The position numbers were made by a program, and so were the translations under genes. Shown here piece by piece: positions 27,664-35,712 of a DNA stretch of 64,000 nucleotides; positions within the stretch are counted from its first letter, which is position 1; every line of letters starts with the position of its first letter. The DNA is from Galbibacter sp035306585 (GTDB taxonomy: Bacteria; Bacteroidota; Bacteroidia; Flavobacteriales; Flavobacteriaceae), in NCBI RefSeq assembly GCF_035306585.1, contig NZ_DATGNU010000044.1, positions 9,492-73,491 on the forward strand. Reading direction: 5' to 3'. A model generated the notes under the pieces. It saw only the letters and a program-made list of their open reading frames with translations, was not told where the DNA came from and did no database searches.

Positions 27664-29772
27664 TTAATTTTTAATGATGCTTACTGCAAATCCTCCACCT
27701 GGAGCGGATCTGAATTTCAATTTACTATTTTTTTTCACTTGTACGCTTCGAATCTTTATCGCTTGTGGATTATCCTTGTAATGGGCATCCTTTGCGTCTT
27801 CATAAATACGAGCGGTATAGGTTTCTCCTGGTTCTAAAAAGTCTAGTGTAAGGCTCGTTTTTCTGGCTTGGAATCCATTGACATTACCAATGAACCAATC
27901 TGAGGTACCTTTCGCTTTTCTAGCCACCGTGATATATTCCCCTGGCTCAGCTTCTAAATAAATTGATTCATCCCAATCTACAGCCACATCTTTTATAAAC
28001 TCAAAGGCCTCGGGAAAACGCATATAGTTCTCTGGAAGATCAGCAGCCATTTGTAGCGGGCTATACATCGTGAGGTATAAAGCCAATTGGTTGGCAATCG
28101 TTGCATTGACATGAGAATTATTGTTCGGATTTAATTTGCTGATATCCATCTCAAATATTCCAGGGGTATAATCCATGGGACCTCCGATAAGTCGTGTAAA
28201 AGGCAATACAGTAACGTGATTAGCCTTCGATCCGCCAAAGGCCTGATACTCCGTCCCTCTAGCAGATTCATTCGCGATCAAATTCGGATAAGTACGGCTA
28301 ATACCAGTGGGTCGAACAGCCTCATGCGCATTAATCATAATTTCATATTCGGCTGCTTTTTCTAATGCATATTGATAGTGGTTCACTACCCATTGGCTAT
28401 AGTGGTATTCTCCTCTTGGAAGGATATCACCAACATAGCCACTTTTTACAGCATTATAACCGTAATCCTTCATAAACTGATAGGCGGTGTCCATATGACG
28501 TTCGTAATTTCGAATGGAACCCGAGGTCTCATGGTGCATGATCATTTCTACTCCTTTTTGCTTTGCATATTCCTGTATGCTCTTGAGGTCAAAATCAGGA
28601 TAAGGACTCACAAAGTCAAAAACATACTCTTTAGAGTTCCCGTACCAGTCCTCCCAACCTTGGTTCCAGCCTTCCACCAGTACACCATCAAAGCCATGCG
28701 CTGCAGCAAAATCAATATAGGATTTAACATGCGCTGTATTGGCACCATGTGTTCCATTGGGAGTGGCCGAGTCATAGTCTGTTTTCCCAAGTTGGATCGA
28801 TGGAAAATCATTGGTATAGGCCCAACTGCTTTTTCCAGTAATTAGCTCCCACCATACCCCGATATATTTCATTGGTTTAATCCAGTGCGTATCTTCTATC
28901 TTAGACGGTTCATTTAAATTCAAGGTGATTTTTGAATCCAATATGTCTCTAGCATCATCACTTACAATAATGGTCCTCCAGGGTGTATTGAAAGGTGCCT
29001 GCACATGCCCCTTATCACCGTTTGCATCTGGCGTTAACCAAGATGTAAAAACCATTGTCTTATCATCCAAGTTTAAATGCATGGTCGAATAATTAATCAG
29101 TGCTGCTTCATGAAGGTTGATATACAACCCATCATGGGTAGTCAACATCAAGGCCGTTTGCACTCCCGTAGGTGAAAAAGGGGTTTGTGATGAGATCGGA
29201 GTAATCGCTGAAGCCATCTTAGCGCGAATCTCCGATAGTTTACTTTTGGTATAGTCGTATTCCTGGGTGTCATAATCCCCTGGAATCCAAAACGCAGTAT
29301 GATCTCCCGTCATGGCAAACTCCGTACGTTCTTCTTCGATCACAAAATAGATCAATTGATCTTGCTCTGGAAATTCATATCGGAACCCTAAACCATCATC
29401 AAACAACCTAAAACGGATATTTAAGGCCCGTTGGGTACTTTGTTGTTTTAACTTCACTAACAGTTCATTGTAGTGATTTCTGATGGAACTCTCTTCTCCC
29501 CATACGGGTTCCCAACACTGGTCGAAGCTTGACTCTTGGGTATCTACCACTACAAAATCATCCTTAAGAGAAATAGAATCATTTTTTATCTGGAAACCAA
29601 GTTTACTTGATCTGATAACTTCCTTTTGCTTAAAATTAAGCAAGTAAGTAGGTTCTCCAGTGGAAGAAAGGGAAAAATCCATCACTAAATTTCCGTTAGG
29701 AGATTCAAGGGATTGCCCATAAATCTGTCCAACAAAAATCATACATATGCTAAAGAAAAGGTATTTGATCAT
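27664..29772 (-). CDS. GH97 alpha-glucosidase (SusB-like)
   Basis: A 702-residue family 97 glycoside hydrolase with an N-terminal signal peptide ending IYGQ. The C-terminal half contains INAHEAVRPTGISRTYPN and NESARGTEY, the Glu-bearing catalytic region of the inverting SusB-type subgroup, which releases glucose from maltodextrins in the periplasm. The ATG giving MIKYLFFS is preferred to an in-frame TTG at 29784; it begins 1 nt after the stop of the GH65 gene. It is part of the leftward maltodextrin operon. Confidence 0.92.
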   Translation of the reverse strand: MIKYLFFSICMIFVGQIYGQSLESPNGNLVMDFSLSSTGEPTYLLNFKQKEVIRSSKLGFQIKNDSISLKDDFVVVDTQESSFDQCWEPVWGEESSIRNHYNELLVKLKQQSTQRALNIRFRLFDDGLGFRYEFPEQDQLIYFVIEEERTEFAMTGDHTAFWIPGDYDTQEYDYTKSKLSEIRAKMASAITPISSQTPFSPTGVQTALMLTTHDGLYINLHEAALINYSTMHLNLDDKTMVFTSWLTPDANGDKGHVQAPFNTPWRTIIVSDDARDILDSKITLNLNEPSKIEDTHWIKPMKYIGVWWELITGKSSWAYTNDFPSIQLGKTDYDSATPNGTHGANTAHVKSYIDFAAAHGFDGVLVEGWNQGWEDWYGNSKEYVFDFVSPYPDFDLKSIQEYAKQKGVEMIMHHETSGSIRNYERHMDTAYQFMKDYGYNAVKSGYVGDILPRGEYHYSQWVVNHYQYALEKAAEYEIMINAHEAVRPTGISRTYPNLIANESARGTEYQAFGGSKANHVTVLPFTRLIGGPMDYTPGIFEMDISKLNPNNNSHVNATIANQLALYLTMYSPLQMAADLPENYMRFPEAFEFIKDVAVDWDESIYLEAEPGEYITVARKAKGTSDWFIGNVNGFQARKTSLTLDFLEPGETYTARIYEDAKDAHYKDNPQAIKIRSVQVKKNSKLKFRSAPGGGFAVSIIKN

Positions 29773-29773
29773 A

Positions 29774-32080
29774 TCACAAAACAATTTTATTATCCGGTTG
29801 AAGCAGGATGCTCTCCCCGTTTATTAGAATCTTCAATTCATCGTCTCCTTCTAATTTAAAAGTTGTTCCACTATGGGATACTTCCACTTTTAGAATTCGA
29901 TTTCTAAAATTAACCTTGAAACTAAAAGCATCCCATTGTTCAGGGATTTTGGGATCAAAAGAAAGGGTATCATTCTTCACGCGCATTCCTCCAAATCCTT
30001 CCACAACACTCATCCATGTCCCTGCCATGGATGTGATATGAAGTCCTTCGTGAACCTCTTTATTATAATCATCTAAATCCAATCGTGAGGTTCTCAAATA
30101 AAAGGTATAAGCCTGGTCCATACGATCTAATACCGCCGCTTGAATACTATGAACGCAGGGAGAGAGCGATGACTCATGAACGGTGAATGGTTCGTAAAAA
30201 TCAAAATGACGCTCCAACTCTTCTCTGGTAAAATGGTTTTCAAAAAAGTAGAAACCTTGTAATACATCGGCCTGTTTAATATAAGGGGAACGCAAGATAC
30301 GATCCCATGACCATTTTTGATTGATCGGTCGTTGGGTTTTCGAAAGCTCCGATACAGGAACTAGTTCTTTATCCAAAAAGCCATCTTGCTGCAAGTAAAC
30401 CTGACGCTTCTCATCGTATGGGAAATACATGTTTTTTGCGACCTCAAGCCACTTAGCAACCTCCGTATCTGAAAGTTTGGTTTTCTTGATGATACGCTCG
30501 AAATCCACTGGGTAGTGCTGCTTTACCATTTCGATGGACTGAGCCGTATATTCCATGCACCACTTTGCAATATAGTTGGTAAACCAGTTGTTGTTAACGT
30601 TGTTTTCGTATTCGTTTGGACCAGTTACCCCTAGGATCACATACTGGTTTTTATCCGTAGAGAAATTAGCACGTTGTTTCCAAAAACGAGCAACAGCAAT
30701 CATAACCTCCAGCCCCATCTCTGGGATATAGCTCTGATCTCCAGTATAACGAGTATAGTTGTAAATGGCAAATAATATGGAGCCATTACGATGGATTTCT
30801 TCAAAGGTAATTTCCCACTCGTTATGACATTCCTCTCCATTGATCGTTACCATAGGATAAAGCGCTGCTCCATCTGTAAAGCCCAGTTTCTGTGCATTCT
30901 CTATCGCCTTATCTAATTGGTTATAACGATAGGTTAGTAAATTTCTCGCTACCATTTCATTTTTAGTAGCCATGTAAAATGGAATACAATATGCCTCGGT
31001 ATCCCAATAGGTACTTCCTCCATACTTCTCTCCAGTAAATCCTTTTGGACCTATATTCAGCCTGGAATCTTTTCCAGAGTATGTTTGATTGAGCTGGAAG
31101 ATGTTAAATCGGATTCCTTGTTGTGCCTTGACATCACCTTCTATGGTAATATCTGCCATTTGCCATATGGTATCCCATTCTTTCATTTGGGACTCCATCA
31201 GTGCATCGAACCCGTAATTTCGTGCTTTCGAAAGAATTTGCTCAGAAGCATCCACTAATGCCTCTGAAGTATGATTTAGGCTTGTTACATATCCCGCGAA
31301 TTTCACTAAAGTCGCTCGTTGACCTTTATCAAGTGTAAGGGTATATTTCGATGCTATTTTTCGTGACCCAGATTCCACCTCAGCTTTAAGATCGAGTTTC
31401 TGGTCATCGAGATATAGTTCATTTAGCATACCAGTACAAACTTCAAATGCTGTTTTATTAGTCATTGATCTGACATAAGCAAAATCACCTTTTGCTCCCA
31501 CCTCATTGATTTGCCAAAAGGCATCATCCCAGTTACTATCCTTATTAGTAATTCCTCCATCTACATAAGGGGTAATAACCACCTCTACTGGACGATTCAA
31601 AGGGGTCACTTCATATCTTATCGCGCCAACTTCATTTAAAGACATGCTTAAAAATCGAGTGGAGGTTACTTTAAGATCCACGCCATTGGGCATACTAGCC
31701 ACGAAGCTCCTCTGATACCATCCGTGTTTCATATTCAATTCCCTACGGTAATCAAATACCTTTGTACAGGTATTCAAGTCTAAGGTCTCCCCATCAACAT
31801 GCACATGAATTCCAATCCAATTGGGTGCATTTAATACCTTGGCAAAATATTCTGGATATCCATTTTTCCACCAACCTACTTTAGTCTTATCTGGATAGTA
31901 TACACCAGCGATGTAACTTCCTTGGAAACTTTCTCCACTGTAATCTTCTTCAAAATTAGCACGCTGCCCCATGGCTCCATTACCTAGACTAAATATGCTC
32001 TCCGAAGATTTTACCTTTTGAGGATTAAATCCTTCCTCTATCAATGACCATTCATTTGGCACTATATAATCTTGATTCAT
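29774..32080 (-). CDS. GH65 family phosphorylase, probably maltose phosphorylase
   Basis: A 768-residue cytoplasmic GH65 enzyme with no signal peptide. The catalytic Glu lies in NEWEITFEEIHRNGS, and FSLGNGAMGQRANFEE near the N-terminus and KWSWDRILRSPYIKQADVL fit the family. GH65 phosphorylases cleave maltose, trehalose, kojibiose or nigerose with inversion, giving beta-glucose 1-phosphate. Maltose is the likely substrate because the gene sits between a GH97 alpha-glucosidase and a beta-phosphoglucomutase, 1 nt from the latter. Confidence 0.93.
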   Translation of the reverse strand: MNQDYIVPNEWSLIEEGFNPQKVKSSESIFSLGNGAMGQRANFEEDYSGESFQGSYIAGVYYPDKTKVGWWKNGYPEYFAKVLNAPNWIGIHVHVDGETLDLNTCTKVFDYRRELNMKHGWYQRSFVASMPNGVDLKVTSTRFLSMSLNEVGAIRYEVTPLNRPVEVVITPYVDGGITNKDSNWDDAFWQINEVGAKGDFAYVRSMTNKTAFEVCTGMLNELYLDDQKLDLKAEVESGSRKIASKYTLTLDKGQRATLVKFAGYVTSLNHTSEALVDASEQILSKARNYGFDALMESQMKEWDTIWQMADITIEGDVKAQQGIRFNIFQLNQTYSGKDSRLNIGPKGFTGEKYGGSTYWDTEAYCIPFYMATKNEMVARNLLTYRYNQLDKAIENAQKLGFTDGAALYPMVTINGEECHNEWEITFEEIHRNGSILFAIYNYTRYTGDQSYIPEMGLEVMIAVARFWKQRANFSTDKNQYVILGVTGPNEYENNVNNNWFTNYIAKWCMEYTAQSIEMVKQHYPVDFERIIKKTKLSDTEVAKWLEVAKNMYFPYDEKRQVYLQQDGFLDKELVPVSELSKTQRPINQKWSWDRILRSPYIKQADVLQGFYFFENHFTREELERHFDFYEPFTVHESSLSPCVHSIQAAVLDRMDQAYTFYLRTSRLDLDDYNKEVHEGLHITSMAGTWMSVVEGFGGMRVKNDTLSFDPKIPEQWDAFSFKVNFRNRILKVEVSHSGTTFKLEGDDELKILINGESILLQPDNKIVL

Positions 32081-32081
32081 T

Positions 32082-32741
32082 TTATTTTGATTGAAGTTGA
32101 GTTAAAAAATCGTACGTAATTTCATTAAATGTGTTAAACACATAATCCGCGTGGTGTAGCAACTGAGCATCACCAATAGCAATAGAAGTCATCCCAGCAT
32201 TATTAGCTGCCGTAATCCCCGCATAGGCATCCTCAAAGACAACACAGTCTCTTGGTGCAACCTCTAATTGGCTTGCTGCTTGAAGAAAAACTTCTGGATC
32301 TGGTTTGGCTTTGCCAACACTATTTCCGTCAACAATGACATCAAATAGATCAATCAGGCCTACTTTACGTAAGATACCTGGGGCATTTTTACTAGCAGAT
32401 CCTAAAGCAATTGGATAATTAGCAGCCTTTAATTTCTCAATAGTACTTTTTACCCCTGGAAGTATATCATCTGGGGTCATTTGAGCCACGTATCCTAAAT
32501 AATCTTCATTTTTAAGGGTCGCTAGGCGATCAAATTCCTGTTGAGAAATTTCGACCCCTGCCCAATTTAATATCTTATTCAATGAGTCAATTCTACTGAC
32601 TCCTTTGAGCTGTTCGTTTTGTTGTTCAGAGAGTTGAAAATTGAAATTCTCTCCCAATTTTCTCCAAGCTAAAAAGTGGAATTTGGCGGTATCGACAATA
32701 ACACCGTCCAAATCAAAAATAAATCCTTTTTGTTGTTTCAT
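32082..32741 (-). CDS. pgmB: Beta-phosphoglucomutase
   Basis: A 219-residue HAD-superfamily enzyme converting beta-glucose 1-phosphate to glucose 6-phosphate. Motif I is FDLDGVIVDTAKFHFLAW with nucleophile and acid/base Asp and the substrate-specific His; GSASKNAP, KAKPDPEVFL and VFEDAYAGI are the later HAD motifs, and KGVSRIDSL is the cap signature. Together with the GH65 phosphorylase it channels phosphorolysed maltose into glycolysis. Confidence 0.94.
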   Translation of the reverse strand: MKQQKGFIFDLDGVIVDTAKFHFLAWRKLGENFNFQLSEQQNEQLKGVSRIDSLNKILNWAGVEISQQEFDRLATLKNEDYLGYVAQMTPDDILPGVKSTIEKLKAANYPIALGSASKNAPGILRKVGLIDLFDVIVDGNSVGKAKPDPEVFLQAASQLEVAPRDCVVFEDAYAGITAANNAGMTSIAIGDAQLLHHADYVFNTFNEITYDFLTQLQSK

Positions 32742-32822
32742 CTGCGTAATATATCTGTAAGGGCGAAGTTTACAGACTTATTTTTAATATTGTTCCTAGT
32801 TTGAATCTTGATATCTGATCTC

Positions 32823-34196
32823 TTAATCGAGTGTATAGGCTATAGCCTTTTTATTGGTGATCAGTAAATTAGCTAATGCAGCTAGTAGTAAAGCTATTCC
32901 AGCTACAATCATCGCGTTGATCGTGTGATCCCCCATGAGTTTATAACTTACATTAATGCCTCCAACAGCCGCAATGATCTGTGGTAATACGATAAACATA
33001 TTAAACAGCCCCATATAGACACCCATTTTCTTGGCATCTATAGCACTAGAGAGCATCGCGTAAGGCATGGACAGGATACTCCCCCATGCTATTCCTACAA
33101 GGAGAAAGCTGCCATAAAGATGCCAAATGTTACTAGCGTAATACATCGAAATAAATCCAATTCCTCCTATAGTAAGAGAAATCATATGGGTCAATTTCCG
33201 ATTGACCCTGAATTTGGAAGAAAAATAAGCGAGCACCAATGCAAATCCCATGGAGGAGAGTCCGTAGATCCCCATGGCTGATCCGACCTTATCTGATGCA
33301 TCTTGATAACGAGCGTTCGCTGTATCAAATTGCTTTTGTTGTTCAATAAGAGTAAAGTCATAAGCGGATTCCATAGGTGCTGGCGCATTATAAACATGTT
33401 CTGTTAAAGCGGGCATAGCCATACTCCACATAGTAAAAAACGCAAACCAGCTAAAGAACTGCACTATTCCCAATTTAACCATCGTTGAAGGCATCTTGCC
33501 AATATTTTCGACGATATCCTGAATAAAACGCCCCTTGCTTTCGGCCTTCATTTTTTCAAAGGCCTCCATGTCTTCTGGAGGGTATTCATCGGTGGTAAAT
33601 ATGGTATAAAGTATACTGGTTATAAACACTACTGCACCAATTCCAAAGGCTACCTTAACTGACATAGGCACCACGCCAGGAGCGGCTTCATTGCTCACCC
33701 CTAAAATATTTACTAGCCAAGGTAAATTGCTAGCCACTAAGGTACCTACACCAATGATGAGTGCCTGAACAACAAATCCGTAAGATCGTTGTGATTCATG
33801 TAGTTTATCGGCTACTAAGGCTCTAAAGGGCTCCATACTTATATTAATGGAGGCATCTAAAATCCATAAGAAACCAGCTGCCATCCACAATGCCGAAGAA
33901 TGTGGAGCCAAAAACAAGGCCAATGAACTCAAAATAGCACCAATCAAAAAGTAAGGACGGCGTCTTCCTAATCTAGCATGCCATGTCTTATCACTTAAAT
34001 ATCCAATGATGGGCTGGACGATCAGACCTGTTAATGGAGCAGCAATCCACAATAGCGGAAGGCTCTCTTTATCTGCACCCAGGGTTTGAAATATTCGGGA
34101 CATAAAACCACCTTGTAAGGCGAACCCGAACTGTATTCCTAGAAATCCGAAACTCATGTTCCAAATCTCCCAGAATCCTAAAATACGCTTTTTCAT
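32823..34196 (-). CDS. MFS maltose/oligosaccharide transporter (SLC45/GPH-like)
   Basis: A 457-residue, 12-helix inner-membrane permease. IIGYLSDKTWHARLGRRRPY is the family-specific version of MFS loop motif A seen in SLC45-type disaccharide:proton symporters and GPH permeases. It is the first gene of the leftward maltodextrin operon and very likely brings maltose into the cytoplasm for phosphorolysis. The 81-nt gap to pgmB is the longest in that block. Confidence 0.88.
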   Translation of the reverse strand: MKKRILGFWEIWNMSFGFLGIQFGFALQGGFMSRIFQTLGADKESLPLLWIAAPLTGLIVQPIIGYLSDKTWHARLGRRRPYFLIGAILSSLALFLAPHSSALWMAAGFLWILDASINISMEPFRALVADKLHESQRSYGFVVQALIIGVGTLVASNLPWLVNILGVSNEAAPGVVPMSVKVAFGIGAVVFITSILYTIFTTDEYPPEDMEAFEKMKAESKGRFIQDIVENIGKMPSTMVKLGIVQFFSWFAFFTMWSMAMPALTEHVYNAPAPMESAYDFTLIEQQKQFDTANARYQDASDKVGSAMGIYGLSSMGFALVLAYFSSKFRVNRKLTHMISLTIGGIGFISMYYASNIWHLYGSFLLVGIAWGSILSMPYAMLSSAIDAKKMGVYMGLFNMFIVLPQIIAAVGGINVSYKLMGDHTINAMIVAGIALLLAALANLLITNKKAIAYTLD

Positions 34197-34222
34197 TATC
34201 GTAATTTATTAATTCTTAATAC

Positions 34223-34289
34223 GATAAGCGCTACGACTTATCAAAACTTACTTATGTTTATTTTTTGAGAAGTAAAAATAAGTTTTGAT
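34223..34289 (-). promoter_or_regulatory. Inverted repeats upstream of the MFS-led maltodextrin operon
   Basis: Two dyads lie upstream of the permease start. GATAAG (34223-34228) pairs with CTTATC (34237-34242). An 11-bp perfect pair, ATCAAAACTTA (34240-34250) and TAAGTTTTGAT (34279-34289), is separated by 28 nt. The second encloses one copy of a 17-base element also found upstream of susC. Operator function for the adjacent LacI-type regulator is inferred from position. Confidence 0.45.
34265..34281 (+). repeat. 17-base element shared with the susC upstream region (copy 1)
   Basis: TTGAGAAGTAAAAATAA occurs here, about 70 nt upstream of the leftward permease gene, and again at 35662-35678 upstream of susC, in the same orientation on the plus strand. 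Such an exact 17-base match between the two control regions of one sugar locus suggests a shared binding site. Confidence 0.55.
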
Positions 34290-34371
34290 GTGGGCGAAGA
34301 TACAATATTTTTATCACCAACAAAGCATTTATTGAAGATCTTAACATTTTAACACACTCATATAAGAGGAG

Positions 34372-34390
34372 TTACGAAACTTTTTCGTAA
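34372..34390. promoter_or_regulatory. Palindrome TTACGAAA-N3-TTTCGTAA between lacI end and MFS operon
   Basis: Eight-base perfect arms around a 3-nt centre, 5 nt beyond the regulator stop codon. It could be a regulator operator or a short terminator stem for the regulator gene; no T run follows on the minus strand, which favours an operator. Not proven. Confidence 0.4.
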
Positions 34391-34395
34391 AATTC

Positions 34396-35418
34396 CTAAA
34401 CGGGTTTCGTAGATTCTCGTTGCAGGATGGAAGTTTTTATAACCTCCATTTTATAGGAGTCATCGTTTTGGTCACTTTCCAATCGATCAATAAGCATTTT
34501 AGCAGCTTTCTGGCCCATTTCGAAACCATGTTGTACGACCGTTGTCAAACTCGGATATGCATACTTAGATAGGATCCCATCGCTAAAACCAACGAAACTC
34601 ATCTCATGAGGAATTAGAAAACCTCTACTATGCGCCTCACGCATGGCAACAACTGCGTATAATTCGTTAACTCCGAAAACAGCATCAAATTTTTGCGAAT
34701 CAAATAGCGCCTTCACTTTAGCATCTAATTCCTCTACTGTTTCCACCCTAACAATAAGGTTTTCATCGATCTCGATACCTTCATCCTTGAGGGCATTTTT
34801 ATATCCTAAGGTTCTGAGTTTCCCAACAGACACATAATCTGGGGTCGTTAGCAGTGCTATCCTTTGACACCCTGAATAGATTAAATGCTTCACCGTATTA
34901 TAAGAAGCACGGGCATCATCAATAATAACCTTATCACAATAAATTTCATCAGAGACACGGTCAAACATCACAAGCGGCATCCCTTGATTAATCACCTCCC
35001 TTAGGTGGTGAAAATCCTTTTTTGCCATCGTTTCTTTAGAAAGTGACAATAAAAATCCATCAATACTACCGCTTGCCATGGTTTCCATATTAATGACTTC
35101 TTTAGCAAAGGATTCGTTAGAAAGACACACAATCACATTATAGCCTAACTCATTAGCCTTTTGTTCTATACCACTGATAATTAAGGTGAAAAAATGATGC
35201 ACAATTTCCGGAATAATCACGGCAATGTTTTTCGTTTTTTTATTCTTTAAACTTAAGGCTATATTGTTGGGTTTGTAATTGTATAATTTTGCGAAAGCTT
35301 GAACCTTATCAATGGTATCCTGACTGATCTCAGGGCTATTGTTCAAGGCTTTAGAAACTGTAGAAATAGACACATCCAGTTCCCTGGCAATTTCCTTCAT
35401 GGTAATCTTCTTCTTCAT
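34396..35418 (-). CDS. LacI-family transcriptional regulator of the maltodextrin locus
   Basis: A 340-residue DNA-binding regulator. The N-terminal helix-turn-helix reads TMKEIARELDVSISTVSKALN, with the hinge YKPNNIALSLKNKKT, followed by a periplasmic-binding-protein-like sensor domain (IAVIIPEIVHHFF onward). It probably responds to a maltodextrin-derived sugar. It lies between the two diverging halves of the locus and upstream of several dyads. In other Bacteroidetes maltose loci the regulator is often SusR; a LacI type here, as in some flavobacteria, is a notable difference. Confidence 0.93.
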   Translation of the reverse strand: MKKKITMKEIARELDVSISTVSKALNNSPEISQDTIDKVQAFAKLYNYKPNNIALSLKNKKTKNIAVIIPEIVHHFFTLIISGIEQKANELGYNVIVCLSNESFAKEVINMETMASGSIDGFLLSLSKETMAKKDFHHLREVINQGMPLVMFDRVSDEIYCDKVIIDDARASYNTVKHLIYSGCQRIALLTTPDYVSVGKLRTLGYKNALKDEGIEIDENLIVRVETVEELDAKVKALFDSQKFDAVFGVNELYAVVAMREAHSRGFLIPHEMSFVGFSDGILSKYAYPSLTTVVQHGFEMGQKAAKMLIDRLESDQNDDSYKMEVIKTSILQRESTKPV

Positions 35419-35444
35419 TGGTTTAGGCTTGAGTGGTAATTTAA

Positions 35445-35452
35445 CAAAAATA
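35445..35452 (-). promoter_or_regulatory. Candidate -7 element for the LacI-type gene
   Basis: On the minus strand it reads TATTTTTG, matching TAnnTTTG, 27 nt upstream of the regulator ATG. No clear -33 element is seen, so this is tentative. Confidence 0.3.
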
Positions 35453-35592
35453 AGGACTAAATCTCTAGAAATCTAACTAATTTTTATAGCATGCTTGAAT
35501 CATAATCTCTAAAAAAGTAACTTTAGAAGGAATTAAAGAGCACTACCCCCCTTAATTAGGTATTTGTTAAAAAACAAAAACTTGTGAACACT

Positions 35593-35649
35593 AAATCGAT
35601 TTCGCTACAATTGCGATTTGCGTATACTTAAACTTTACCTAAACTTTAC
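35593..35649 (+). promoter_or_regulatory. Operator-like palindrome and direct repeats upstream of susC
   Basis: AAATCGATTT (35593-35602) is a perfect 10-base palindrome with a central CG, the general form of LacI-family operators. Just downstream, TAAACTTTAC occurs twice (35629-35638 and 35640-35649), an 11-nt period that would put both copies on one face of the helix. Both lie in the 294-nt divergent region between lacI and susC. Binding is inferred. Confidence 0.4.
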
Positions 35650-35661
35650 AGTTGTTTTACC

Positions 35662-35678
35662 TTGAGAAGTAAAAATAA
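35662..35678 (+). repeat. 17-base element shared with the MFS operon upstream region (copy 2)
   Basis: Second exact copy of TTGAGAAGTAAAAATAA, 34 nt before the susC ATG. The pair links the two transcription units of the maltodextrin locus. Confidence 0.55.
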
Positions 35679-35712
35679 AGCTAACACTTAATTAATTTTT
35701 TTCAAACAATCT

